This document shows positions 4,551 through 12,909 of a stretch of 14,407 bases of DNA, piece by piece. Each line of letters starts with the position of its first letter. Positions within the stretch are counted from its first letter, which is position 1. The translations under genes and the position numbers were made by a program. The DNA comes from JANMZO01 sp031383405 (GTDB lineage Bacteria; Actinomycetota; Acidimicrobiia; Acidimicrobiales; JANYDT01), in assembly GCA_031383405.1 (NCBI GenBank), contig JANMZO010000295.1, positions 1-14,407 of the forward strand. The letters are read 5' to 3'. The notes beneath the pieces are model-generated. The model ran no database searches and was not told where the DNA came from. It was given only the letters and a program-made list of their open reading frames with translations.

Positions 4551-7352
4551 CTACCGAACAATGGAACGCGCGGCCGATGCGAGCGCCACGCGCGTCGCGA
4601 CACCGAGCTTTGGGTAGATGTTCGACAGGTGGTACTCCACGGTTCGCTTTGATACGCCGAGCCGAACGGCGATATGCGGGTTGGCAAGTCCTTCGGCGAC
4701 GAGGGACGCGATCGTCCGCTCGGTCGGGGTGAGAGTGTCAATGGGTCTTCGGCCCGTCGCACGACGGGCGCCACCCGACGCCTCGGCGATCGTGCCCTCG
4801 CTCTCCCTAATGTGGATGCCCATCTCGCTCTGGAGTCGCCGCCGCTCACCCTGCACGAGCGCGTCGCCACCGGCGTCACCCAGCGCTTCCAGAGCCGCCA
4901 ACAACATTGGCTTCCACCGGGCTGCCCGAAGGAGGTCCGCAGATTCGCGCAATACCTCCGCCGCCCCGCCGGCCATGCCCGGAGCAGTTGCGGCCCGCAC
5001 CAAGCCTTCACAAAGGCGCGCCGCACCGAGTGCCGAGGCCGCGCCCGCGCGATTTGCGCAAGGAGCGATCTGGCGTGCGACAGACGATGCGCGGACGTGG
5101 TCGTTGGTCGCCAGCAGCATTCGAATCAGATCCGGAGCGAGCCAAAGTTGCGTCAGCGGAGCCGGGTTGCCCACTGAATCAAACACGAACTGCAGAGTTC
5201 CCACGGCGTCGTTCAACCTCCCCTCCCTCTCCGCTATCAGCGCTTCGAGCCATGCGAAACAGAAGAGCCCGGTCGTCTCCGCTCCGGCCATGGCGCTGGC
5301 GGCAGCGAGGGCGCGAAACCGTGTGACGTGATCATCGCTGTCGCCGCGACGCAAGGCAACGATGCCTGCCGTGGCGGGAGCCTGTGGCATCCCCGAGGCC
5401 ATGCCGGTGTCTTCGTGGAGCGCGATCACCGCTTCGGCCTCGGCCATCGTCACGTCCCAGTCTCCGGTATTGAGGCTGAGTCCCATACGCGCGAGTTGGT
5501 AGCGGGAAACCTGCCACAGGTCGGAGACCGCATCGGCGGCAGCCTGGCCCCTGTTCATCCAGATCGCCCCCTCGTTGATCTCGTCGGCATTCGCCAGGGC
5601 CATACCGAGGTACAACTCCCGGGGCGGAGACAAGCCCGGAAAGCTGCGTCCGCGTAGTACCGCCTCGCGCCCGTAGGAGATCGCTTCGCGCACTTCGCCG
5701 TCGAAGAGAGCCATTGTCGAGAGGGAGCAGATCGCCTGCAGTTCAGCACGTGGGGCCCGGCAGATTTGGGCGAGACCGATGGCCTCCTGGGCATGCTTGC
5801 GGCCCTGGGTTCGGTCGAGACCCCACGCTTCCAGGGTGGCTAACTCAGCGAGCACCTGCGCTCGAACCTGAGGCTCAATCTCAGCATCATAAGCAAGCAT
5901 ACGGTACTCCTCGGCTGACGTTCGAAGATCGTTGACCAGCCCGAATCTCGTTGCCCGAGCGATCCGAAGACGCGCCGTTTCGGATTTCGACATGGGCTGG
6001 GAAATTGCCGAGTTCGCGAGATCGAGAGCCTCGGCGCCGCGACCGGCCCACTGAAGCGCGATCACCCGATCGGCGGTCGCGGCCGCCCATGTGTGTGAGC
6101 CGGGGGCACAGAGGGAAACGGCGACGCCGAGTAGGTCTACCGCTGACGGCGCGTCGTGACGCACCACCCGGACACAAGCGGAGCGAATCTGTTCGGCCGC
6201 CACCTCATCACCGAAATGCGCACCCCTGGCGAGGTGGTGGGCAACCACCCCCGGATCGGCTCCGGCCTTTTGCAGAACCTTCGCGGCTTCGCGCTCCAGG
6301 GCCCGAAACACCGAACGTGGAAGGTCCTCTTCCAACGCGGACCGGATAAGGTCGTGCTCGAACCGGTACCGACCGGCGTCACCGGTCTGCAGAAGGCCTG
6401 CAGCGACCGCCGGTTGCAACAGTTCGACCAGCTCGCCGGGCGACCGATCAGTCAGCGCCGCAAGCACTCCAGCGTCAAATGAACTTCCGAGAATTGACGC
6501 GATGGAAAGAACTTCGCCCGTTGCATTCGGCAACCGGCCGATCCAGCCCAGGATTGCTTCGTTGGCCGTTGCGCCTTCGGCGCCGTGACCGGCCACAGCC
6601 CGGATAAAGAAGGGGTTTCCGCCTGCACGCGACAACCGTGCCTTTTGCTGTTCGTCAAGACGTTGGCCGAGGAGTTCCGCGCCCAACATGAGGGAATCTG
6701 CAACGCGCAACGGGCCCACCTGAATCCGGACGAGCCGTCCACCGGACCGGTCCGTGATCTGGTCTAGGACCTCGTGACTGAGCGATGACCTCAACGTCCA
6801 GGCCAGCTCCATCGGCCGGGCGCCACAGCGACGCGAAAGGGCGAGCATGGTACCAAGGGTCCCGGTGTCTGCCCATTGGACATCGTCGACAACGAGCAGT
6901 ACCGGACTTCTGTCGAGCATCTCCTCGAACAGATCGACGATGGCCTCTTGCACGGGAAGTCGCCACGAACTCGTCGATTCGAACTGGAACGTATCGATGG
7001 TGTAGTCGGCCCGTGCGCTGGCCACCACCGCCTCCGCGACTCGTCGATGTGCCGGATCCGGGTGGTTCAGGCGGGAGCCCAGAACGTCCAGCAGACAACC
7101 GAACGGACGAATTTGATCGACCTCGGTGCCATGTGCCCAAAGCACGGCTACGCCATCCTGTCTTGCTGACCTGGCGTGTTCACCCAGCAGGGCGGTCTTA
7201 CCCATACCGGCCGAACCCTCGACCGCGACCACCCGTCCGCGTCCACGGGCGAGTTCTGATTGGACAACGGCCAGAATCGACCTCTCGGCCTCACGACCGA
7301 CGAGGTTCGTCTGGGCAGGCAGTGCGCCGGGTTCGTCGCCGACATCAACCAC
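4551..7352 (-). CDS. LAL-type LuxR-family regulator with AAA ATPase domain (second of a tandem pair)
   Basis: This 933-residue large ATP-binding LuxR regulator has an N-terminal LVGRE motif (17-21), Walker A G46-SAGMGKT53, Walker B VLLVVDDVQWAD (151-162), and a long helical TPR-like middle (about 380-850). The C-terminal LuxR/GerE helix-turn-helix is at 872-933 (LTPTERTIASLVAEGLANPH to KRTVEYHLSNIYPKLGVATR). Such proteins sense a ligand or partner through the ATPase/TPR parts and activate transcription by binding DNA with the C-terminus. The start is a GTG at 7352 directly behind the TAA of the upstream paralogue, with no gap and no convincing SD, so translation is probably coupled. Targets are not shown by the sequence; the neighbouring secreted-protein and redox genes with the shared palindrome are candidates. 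Domain assignment is firm and targets are inferred. Confidence 0.93.
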   Translation of the reverse strand: MVDVGDEPGALPAQTNLVGREAERSILAVVQSELARGRGRVVAVEGSAGMGKTALLGEHARSARQDGVAVLWAHGTEVDQIRPFGCLLDVLGSRLNHPDPAHRRVAEAVVASARADYTIDTFQFESTSSWRLPVQEAIVDLFEEMLDRSPVLLVVDDVQWADTGTLGTMLALSRRCGARPMELAWTLRSSLSHEVLDQITDRSGGRLVRIQVGPLRVADSLMLGAELLGQRLDEQQKARLSRAGGNPFFIRAVAGHGAEGATANEAILGWIGRLPNATGEVLSIASILGSSFDAGVLAALTDRSPGELVELLQPAVAAGLLQTGDAGRYRFEHDLIRSALEEDLPRSVFRALEREAAKVLQKAGADPGVVAHHLARGAHFGDEVAAEQIRSACVRVVRHDAPSAVDLLGVAVSLCAPGSHTWAAATADRVIALQWAGRGAEALDLANSAISQPMSKSETARLRIARATRFGLVNDLRTSAEEYRMLAYDAEIEPQVRAQVLAELATLEAWGLDRTQGRKHAQEAIGLAQICRAPRAELQAICSLSTMALFDGEVREAISYGREAVLRGRSFPGLSPPRELYLGMALANADEINEGAIWMNRGQAAADAVSDLWQVSRYQLARMGLSLNTGDWDVTMAEAEAVIALHEDTGMASGMPQAPATAGIVALRRGDSDDHVTRFRALAAASAMAGAETTGLFCFAWLEALIAEREGRLNDAVGTLQFVFDSVGNPAPLTQLWLAPDLIRMLLATNDHVRASSVARQIAPCANRAGAASALGAARLCEGLVRAATAPGMAGGAAEVLRESADLLRAARWKPMLLAALEALGDAGGDALVQGERRRLQSEMGIHIRESEGTIAEASGGARRATGRRPIDTLTPTERTIASLVAEGLANPHIAVRLGVSKRTVEYHLSNIYPKLGVATRVALASAARSIVR

Positions 7353-10169
7353 TTATGTCGGCTCGATTTCGGAGTGCCCAGGCGAACCGGCTTGTGCGAG
7401 ACCCACGCGTGTGGTGACAGCAAGTTTTCGAAACAGCGAAGCGATATGGGACTCGACCGTGCGCTTCGAAATGAACAGACGTTCCGCGATGTCCCCGTTT
7501 GCTTTGCCCTCCGTGACCAGTTCGAGGACCCTTCGCTCAGAGGGGGAGAGCCGATCGTGCTTTGACCGACTCTTGCCGGCCATGTCCGGAACGGGTCTGT
7601 GCACGGCGGAGAATTCCAAACCAGATGCGGCCGCCTCGGCAAATTGGAGACACCCAAGAGTGCGATACCGCTCGGCCGCGTCGGCGGACAACTGTGCGGC
7701 CTCCGGTAGCTTTTCGCGACGAGCGGCAAGGCCCGCGATGTGGAGGGCCACCGCACCGTCCCAGACCCTCTCAGTGGCAGCCATCTGCCTTGCTGCCTTC
7801 ATGAGTTGCCGAGCCTCGTTACCAACCAGGGCAGCGCACATCGCGGCCATGGCCACCCGCGTAGGCGTTCCGGCGCGTTCGGCCGCTGCTTCGGTGAAGC
7901 GAGCCATGGTGGTGAGGCCACGTGTATCGTTGACGGCCCAGGCCAGCCGGGCGGCATCCATGGCGACGAATGATTGCGCGGTGTACCCGGCTGAGGCGAG
8001 CAGTTCAGCCAACTGGGCGGCCGCGGTATTTGCGTTCGCGAGTCTTCCAGTCACTTCGGCTTCGGCAATATCGGCCAACAGGAATCCGACTACGCCCGAC
8101 GGATGGGAGTCGCCGATGGTGTTCTCGACCCGCGCCCGGGCGGCCAACAAACTGACCGACTGTTCGTCGCCGCGCCGCGCCGCTATCACAGCCGCTATTC
8201 CGAGAGGCAACACGATCCCGCTCCGGATGCCCGTCTCGCGTCCGACGTCGGCCATGACGTCGGCATCCGCCACGAAGCCGTCCCAATCACCAATGTGGAA
8301 CCTGCTGCCGTGAACGGCCAGTTGGGCGATGGCCATCGCCACCGGATCTCCTGCGCGCTCGGCCTCGTGCAGACTCTTCGTCAGTACGGGCAGTCCTTCG
8401 TTGAATCTGCCCGAACTCACCAGGGCGGTGCCGAGGGCAAGCTCCGCAGACGTTGAAGGTCTTCCATGATGGGAACGGGAAAGCAGTATGGCGCGTTCGG
8501 CGTGCTGAAGCGCAGTATCGAGAGCCCCGATCAACGAATGCGCTTCCGACAGGCTGCACAACGCCTGGACCTCACCATCGGTATAGCCGGCTTGTTCGCC
8601 CAACCGCAGTGCCTCATCTGCGGCGCGTTCCACGGCCTCGGCGTCTTGGTGATACCAATGGAGTCGGGCAAGGAGGTTGAGGACATCGACCCGTTGGTCA
8701 TCCCGGAGACCCTCCAGGTTGAGCGAATCCTGGAGAACCGCCACGGCCTCGTCACTTCCGTTGGCGCTGACGATTGAGGCGACCGCAAGGAGGCGAATCG
8801 CGACCGTCGCCCGGCGGTCATTGTCGGTCCCCGTATGTGGAGTTGAGATGAGCAACCATGGCCGCGCGAGCTTGAGCGCTTCAACGTGGCGGTGTCTCGC
8901 TGTGAGACACTTCATAAGCGCGCGAAGGATATGGAGGTTGAGCGGATCCAATACGTGGGATCGCTCGGCCAAACGGAGCATTGCGTCGTCATCCCACGCC
9001 AGGCCCTCCATAGCGCGCAATACCAGGGGGACGTCGGCCGCGATCAGGAGGAACGACGCGGCGTCAAGGTGGAACGCGGCCCGCCCCGGCGCGTGTCCGA
9101 GTTCCGCCAGTGCCAGGCCCAGCCTTAGATGGAGGCGGTCGCGCCGGTCGATCGGCAAGCCGGCCACCAGTGCTTCGGCCAGTAGGTCGTGCCGGAATCG
9201 CACGCTATCGCCGTCGGTGACCATCCACCCGAGTCGTCTGGCTTCACGGGTCATCGCAACGGCACTTGACACGCTTTCGTCAGCGACCGCGGCGAGCAGA
9301 TCGAAATCAACCTCGCGGCCCGCTACGGCCGCCAATTCCAGGAACGCACGTACCGTGGGTTCGAGGCTCGCGGCCATGCGTCGGATTGGACCGCGGGTGC
9401 CCGGTGAATAGAGCGCGTGATTCTGCTCGGAACCGGCCCGAGTGCTGTTCTCAATAAGCATCGAAACAAGAAAGGGATTCGTTCGGACCGTACCGAGCGC
9501 CTCCAATTCGATGTCTGAGGGACGGCCACCGGAAATGTTCTCGGCGAGTTGAGTGAGTTCTTCATCGGAGAGCGGGCCGATCGGGAGGAACTGCGGTCCG
9601 CTCGGTGTCAACGCAGTGCGGACCCGGTCGCTCGGACGGGTTCCAGCCATGACGCCGAAGTTGAATCCGTTCAATCGGCGCGTCAAGTTCCCGATCGTTG
9701 TGAGACTCAGGTCATCGACCCAGTGCAGATCATCGACGAGCAGCAGAACGGGCTGCGCCAGGGCCGCACGCTCGAACGCATCAACCACGAGTTCATGGAC
9801 AGCACCGAGGGTGCCTTCGGCGGGCTGGGCGGATGATCCGCGCAGCAACTCGGCGATCCGAGCGCGTGTGGGATCAGAGCTCGTGAGTCGGCAATCGAGC
9901 GCATTCGCAAAACAACGCAGTGGGCGCTGATCACCCGGATCCCCTTCCGCCGATATCACGGTGAAAGTCTTGAGAGGTTCTCTGGTCAGAAACTCCCGAA
10001 ACAGGCTTGTTTTCCCGCCCCCGGCTTCGGCTTCGATTACGAGCATTCGCGTTCGTCCGACGGCCACGCCACGGACGAATCCGTCCATGACGGCCAACTC
10101 CTCGTGTCTCCCGACAAACGGGGGAGTCGCGGAGGTGTCGGCCGGTGTTTGGACACCGGGAAGGGTCAT
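7353..10169 (-). CDS. LAL-type LuxR-family regulator with AAA ATPase domain (first of a tandem pair)
   Basis: This 938-residue protein is counted from the ATG at 10169; a GTG one codon earlier at 10172 is equally possible, since GAGG stands 6 or 9 bases before the two starts. The order of parts is FVGRHEE (18-24), a P-loop at 47-54 reading AEAGGGKT, Walker B PVLLLVDDLHWVDD (140-153), a long helical repeat region, and a LuxR/GerE HTH at 872-925 (LSPSERRVLELVTEGKANGD to KRTVESHIASLFRKLAVTTR). The P-loop has Ala where the first Gly of GxxxxGKT is expected; Lys and Thr are kept, so ATP binding is still likely. It is a paralogue of the next gene, with similar size and the same HTH register, and the two form an operon. 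It is divergent from the membrane protein gene at 10302, so it may regulate that gene too; this is inference. Confidence 0.93.
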   Translation of the reverse strand: MTLPGVQTPADTSATPPFVGRHEELAVMDGFVRGVAVGRTRMLVIEAEAGGGKTSLFREFLTREPLKTFTVISAEGDPGDQRPLRCFANALDCRLTSSDPTRARIAELLRGSSAQPAEGTLGAVHELVVDAFERAALAQPVLLLVDDLHWVDDLSLTTIGNLTRRLNGFNFGVMAGTRPSDRVRTALTPSGPQFLPIGPLSDEELTQLAENISGGRPSDIELEALGTVRTNPFLVSMLIENSTRAGSEQNHALYSPGTRGPIRRMAASLEPTVRAFLELAAVAGREVDFDLLAAVADESVSSAVAMTREARRLGWMVTDGDSVRFRHDLLAEALVAGLPIDRRDRLHLRLGLALAELGHAPGRAAFHLDAASFLLIAADVPLVLRAMEGLAWDDDAMLRLAERSHVLDPLNLHILRALMKCLTARHRHVEALKLARPWLLISTPHTGTDNDRRATVAIRLLAVASIVSANGSDEAVAVLQDSLNLEGLRDDQRVDVLNLLARLHWYHQDAEAVERAADEALRLGEQAGYTDGEVQALCSLSEAHSLIGALDTALQHAERAILLSRSHHGRPSTSAELALGTALVSSGRFNEGLPVLTKSLHEAERAGDPVAMAIAQLAVHGSRFHIGDWDGFVADADVMADVGRETGIRSGIVLPLGIAAVIAARRGDEQSVSLLAARARVENTIGDSHPSGVVGFLLADIAEAEVTGRLANANTAAAQLAELLASAGYTAQSFVAMDAARLAWAVNDTRGLTTMARFTEAAAERAGTPTRVAMAAMCAALVGNEARQLMKAARQMAATERVWDGAVALHIAGLAARREKLPEAAQLSADAAERYRTLGCLQFAEAAASGLEFSAVHRPVPDMAGKSRSKHDRLSPSERRVLELVTEGKANGDIAERLFISKRTVESHIASLFRKLAVTTRVGLAQAGSPGHSEIEPT

Positions 10170-10272
10170 CACACGACACCTCGAATCTGCTTCGACTTCC
10201 TGTCGCCCACTGCGACACCAAGGGGACGATATCAGCGCTGTTCGTTCTGGTTCTTTGTCGTCGGTCCGGGTT

Positions 10273-10300
10273 GACCCGAGATTCTTCCTACACTCGGGTC
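10273..10300 (+). promoter_or_regulatory. Leaderless promoter with overlapping 8-bp inverted repeat (candidate operator)
   Basis: TACACT (10289-10294) followed by 7 bases and the ATG at 10302 fits a leaderless actinobacterial promoter. A perfect inverted repeat GACCCGAG (10273-10280) and CTCGGGTC (10293-10300) with a 12-base spacer encloses the -10 box, as a repressor operator would. A TTGACC at 10271 lies only 12 bases from the -10, too close for a normal -35. Confidence 0.55.
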
Positions 10301-10301
10301 G

Positions 10302-11399
10302 ATGGAAGTGGTGCTGCCAACATTTGCTCCGACCGGTCCACCCGAGGCGACTCTCTCCGCGTCAGAAACGCGAGGCGAGGTCCTGCCCCGGGAGCGCGAG
10401 GTTCTTGCCGTTATCGTGACGTGGATCGCCGTGGGACTGGCGATCGATACGCGTCGGCACCGGACCGACCGGTCCCTCGACACCTTCTTCACGTCGGCGC
10501 ACGGAGTTCTCTATGCAGGCTGGATTGCAGCTGCCGTGTTCTTGCTCTACGTGGTGCGGGCGAGGCAGGCCAAGGGAGCCAAACGCTGGGCGGCGGTACC
10601 TCGGGGGTTCGAAGCCGCGGTGGTAGGTGCGGCGCTGTTCGGACTGGGTGGTGTCGGCGACATGATCTGGCACACGGAGTTCGGCATCGAACGGGATCTG
10701 AAGATCCTGTTCAGTCCGACCCATCTGTTCCTCATGAGTGCGATGGTGATGATCTCGTTCGGCGTGGTCCGCAGCACGTGGCTGTCGACTGGGGCTTCCA
10801 CGATGAAGAACCTGTGGCCGGCTGTTCTCTCCTCGGGGGTCATCGTCTCGGTTTGGCTCGTGTTCTTCCAGTACGTGTCGGCCTTTGACCGGGGCATCTT
10901 CACGACGGTCGTCCCCGACCTTCTCGGCCTGAGTGAAATCATCCGCGTTCAATCGATCGCGGGTGTGGTGATCATGACTGTGGTGTTCTTCGCACCGTTG
11001 TTGCTGCTGGCGCGGCGCTGGGTCCTGCCGATCGGTACCGCCACACTCGCGTTCTCCGTACCGGCCGCCAGCAACTTCATCTTCACCGATTTCAAAGCGG
11101 TGCGATTGTCGGCGGCGGTGTTGGCCGGTGGGGTGATCGTCGATCTGGTTTGGATCGTGTTGGCCAGACTCCGCTCGACGCAACCAAGGCTCACGTTCTG
11201 GCTGTTCGGTGCAACTGGCCCGTTCACGTTCTGGTGCGCCTATCTGGCGATTTCCATGCCGGGCAACAAGATGCAATGGCCCGCCGAACTTTGGACCGGT
11301 ACCTTGATCTGGTCGGGGCTCATCGGCACGGGAATCACCGTGTTACTGCTCCCGCCGTCTGACACCCCCGCTTCGTGGCTCGACCATGGCAGTTCCTGA
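10302..11399 (+). CDS. Polytopic integral membrane protein of unknown function
   Basis: The protein has 365 residues, with a polar N-terminus (1-32) and about nine or ten hydrophobic segments (roughly 34-50, 66-87, 104-122, 137-158, 172-192, 213-236, 243-263, 272-293, 300-325 and 333-352). Polar motifs placed near membrane edges stand out: DTFFTSAHGVLYAGW, GDMIWHTEFGIERD and LFSPTHLFLMSA. Their His, Asp and Glu residues could bind a metal or heme or form a catalytic site. I associate the WHxxFGIExD...SPTHL pattern with uncharacterised actinobacterial and archaeal membrane proteins, with no assigned function. The start at 10302 is chosen for the leaderless promoter immediately upstream; there is no SD. 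The gene is divergent from the LAL regulator pair. A transporter is possible, but the conserved His pattern is unlike the common transporter families. Confidence 0.82.
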   Translation: MEVVLPTFAPTGPPEATLSASETRGEVLPREREVLAVIVTWIAVGLAIDTRRHRTDRSLDTFFTSAHGVLYAGWIAAAVFLLYVVRARQAKGAKRWAAVPRGFEAAVVGAALFGLGGVGDMIWHTEFGIERDLKILFSPTHLFLMSAMVMISFGVVRSTWLSTGASTMKNLWPAVLSSGVIVSVWLVFFQYVSAFDRGIFTTVVPDLLGLSEIIRVQSIAGVVIMTVVFFAPLLLLARRWVLPIGTATLAFSVPAASNFIFTDFKAVRLSAAVLAGGVIVDLVWIVLARLRSTQPRLTFWLFGATGPFTFWCAYLAISMPGNKMQWPAELWTGTLIWSGLIGTGITVLLLPPSDTPASWLDHGSS

Positions 11400-11418
11400 C
11401 CGCGATTGTGCGGAACCG

Positions 11419-11435
11419 CTTGGTCTCAGACCAAG
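11419..11435. promoter_or_regulatory. 17-bp perfect palindrome upstream of the cyclase gene
   Basis: CTTGGTCTCAGACCAAG has 8-bp arms around a single central C. With one base between the arms it cannot form an RNA hairpin, so a DNA-binding dimer is the likely reader. It is centred 69 bases before the inferred transcription start at 11496. The TGGTC/GACCA halves recall GntR/FadR-type operators; that family link is tentative. Confidence 0.5.
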
Positions 11436-11482
11436 GAATCCCACACATTCGGGACTGGTTGGGTGGGGGCCGGGCAGAACTG

Positions 11483-11495
11483 TATGGTCTCGGTC
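11483..11495 (+). promoter_or_regulatory. Leaderless -10 element of the cyclase gene
   Basis: TATGGT (11483-11488) followed by 7 bases and the ATG at 11496 places the expected transcription start on the A of ATG. No clear -35 is visible. It supports 11496 over the in-frame ATG at 11406. Confidence 0.5.
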
Positions 11496-12404
11496 ATGAC
11501 GACGAAGAACACGACAGTCGGAAACTGGGGCCGGTGGGGCGCCGATGACCAGAGGGGCGCGCTCAATCTCCTGACGCCCGAGCGGGTGCGGGAAGCTGCG
11601 GCCACCATACGAACCGGTCGGGTCTACAGCTTGGGGATACCGATCCAGGCCACCGGCGTTCCGCTACTAGATCACCGCGGCCGGCCCATGCGCCTCACCC
11701 TGCAAGACGCCACCGATGAAGGGATCTTCGCCCGCTACGGCTGTGCCGACGGGACGGGTTCCAACGAAGACGTGATGATCTTTGCTTCGCATACGACGTC
11801 ACACATGGATGCGCTCATTCACGTCTACGAAGACCACAAGCACTACAACGGCTTCGACCACAGCGCGATGAAGGCCCTCGCCGGCGCGACCAAACTTGGA
11901 ATCGAAAACGTCGGTGGTTTCGCAGCCCGGGCGGTCCTGCTCGACTTGCCGCGCTACTTCGGCGGGGCCGACGACTGGATCGAGCCCGGGCGCATGTTGA
12001 GTGCCGATGAGCTCTCGGGCTGCGCGCAGAGCCAGGGAACCGAGGTGAGGGCGGGCGACGTCGTCCTGGTTCGAACCGGCCATCTGCAGTTCTGGTACGC
12101 CAACCAGGCCGACCCCGGCCACCGGCAGGCCGGGATCGGTGTGCAAGCCGCGGAGTGGCTGGCCGATCGTGACGTCGTGGCCGTCGGTTCCGACAATGCC
12201 GCGGTTGAGGTGATTCCGTTTGACGGCAACGACATGTTGGCGGTGCACAAGGTCCTCCTCGTCCAGCGTGGGATCTACATGCTGGAGTTTCTCGATCTGT
12301 CGGGTCCAGCCGCCGAGCGGGCCTACGAAGGGCTGATCACCGTTGCTCCGTTGAAGGTCACCGGCGCGACGGGCAGCCCGATCAACCCCGTTTTCATCGC
12401 CTAG
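11496..12404 (+). CDS. Cyclase-family metal hydrolase (kynurenine-formamidase-like)
   Basis: This 302-residue protein of the putative cyclase/kynurenine formamidase superfamily (PF04199-like) opens with NWGRWGADDQRGALNLLTPE, typical of the actinobacterial branch. The metal motif H99-T-T-S-H103-M-D105-A-L-I-H109 corresponds to HxGTHxDxxxH, with Thr in place of the usual Gly; His and Asp ligands are kept. C-terminal blocks VRAGDVVLVRTGHLQFW and DVVAVGSDNAAVEVIPFDG also fit the fold. Members hydrolyse amide or lactone-like bonds, and the substrate here cannot be told. The full length matches the approximately 300-residue subfamily. The protein is cytoplasmic, with no signal peptide. The start at 11496 rather than 11406 is chosen because family homology begins just after it and a TATGGT box lies 7 bases upstream. 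A palindrome at 11419-11435 may regulate it. Confidence 0.92.
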   Translation: MTTKNTTVGNWGRWGADDQRGALNLLTPERVREAAATIRTGRVYSLGIPIQATGVPLLDHRGRPMRLTLQDATDEGIFARYGCADGTGSNEDVMIFASHTTSHMDALIHVYEDHKHYNGFDHSAMKALAGATKLGIENVGGFAARAVLLDLPRYFGGADDWIEPGRMLSADELSGCAQSQGTEVRAGDVVLVRTGHLQFWYANQADPGHRQAGIGVQAAEWLADRDVVAVGSDNAAVEVIPFDGNDMLAVHKVLLVQRGIYMLEFLDLSGPAAERAYEGLITVAPLKVTGATGSPINPVFIA

Positions 12405-12503
12405 CGTAAGGAATCGTCCGGGCTTCGGGAGTTGAAGCGGAACTGCAGAACAGGGGTCCCGCATAGCTGTTGACCTGGTGTTTCTCGGTGTGCCTGGACT
12501 GTG

Positions 12504-12527
12504 TGGTCCTTCACAGGTCCTTGCTCC
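12504..12527. repeat. Direct repeat, left copy (24 bp, 22/24 matching the right copy)
   Basis: TGGTCCTTCACAGGTCCTTG plus CTCC at 12504-12527 matches 14012-14035 at 22 of 24 positions in the same orientation. The pair encloses the nucleotidyltransferase-like/XRE module. It could be a residual attachment site or a coincidental short repeat. Confidence 0.5.
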
Positions 12528-12661
12528 GCTCTCGGGGTCGCCGTCCGACTGTGCCCACGCGGCCCATCTGCCTCTGCCCACTGACGGCCCCAGACCGCCG
12601 GCGAGAGCAGAGGCATTTCCGTTCTCAGTCGGCCGGGTGAATAGCGTTCACCAATCTCGCG

Positions 12662-12695
12662 TTGGATGTGGGGCCACAGGTACGGCCCCATCCAA
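12662..12695. repeat. Imperfect inverted repeat flanked by 9-bp direct repeats
   Basis: TTGGATGTGGGGCC (12662-12675) pairs with GGCCCCATCCAA (12684-12695) as a 12-bp stem with a 2-base bulge and an 8-base loop. CCAATCTCG occurs at 12651-12659 and again at 12692-12700. It could be a small non-autonomous element, an RNA hairpin or a protein-binding site. Confidence 0.5.
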
Positions 12696-12860
12696 TCTCG
12701 GTGGTCTGCAAACGAAGGCTGGTCAAGAAGCCAGGGCCAGTTTGTGATCATCGGGCGCTTGACTTGAGACCCGCGAAGCGGTGGCTGCCGCGGCCGAACG
12801 AGCCCGCACGCCGGAGGAGACCTACGCGCTCGAAGAGTGCTATCTCCGCTAGTTGGGTTG

Positions 12861-12908
12861 AGCGTCGGGGCTTGGCGCCGGTGGGCTCTGTCGGCTGCGG
12901 TCGACGCT
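12861..12908 (-). terminator. Possible terminator stem after the XRE gene
   Basis: AGCGTCG (12861-12867) and CGACGCT (12902-12908) form a perfect 7-bp stem with a long 34-base GC-rich loop, starting just after the XRE stop codon. The long loop and missing U-tract make this weak. Confidence 0.3.
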
Positions 12909-12909
12909 G

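Larger units (their letters stand above)
12405..12909. other. Gene-poor 505-base region between the cyclase and XRE genes
   Basis: No credible intact gene is present. It holds one copy of a 24-bp direct repeat (12504-12527), a large imperfect inverted repeat (12662-12695) flanked by 9-bp direct repeats, and a short open stretch at 12781-12852 ending LEECYLR-stop with high-GC third positions that may be a coding remnant. An inverted repeat also follows the XRE stop (12861-12908). It looks like accessory or decayed DNA. Confidence 0.6.

Noticed and set aside
7126..8313. 395-codon plus-strand open frame
   Set aside because: It is antisense to the junction of the two LAL regulators. Its Ala/Ser/Arg-rich composition is a by-product of high-GC codon bias on the opposite strand, with no recognisable domain.
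10362..11276. 304-codon minus-strand open frame
   Set aside because: It is antisense to the polytopic membrane protein and gives a charged, His/Arg/Glu-rich low-complexity product, while the plus strand gives clear membrane helices.
11799..12581. 260-codon minus-strand open frame
   Set aside because: It is antisense to the cyclase gene, which has clear family motifs; the minus-strand product has none.
12401..12751. Minus- and plus-strand open frames in the gap after the cyclase gene
   Set aside because: None shows a recognisable domain, start signal or consistent codon bias; the region is better described as non-coding or decayed.
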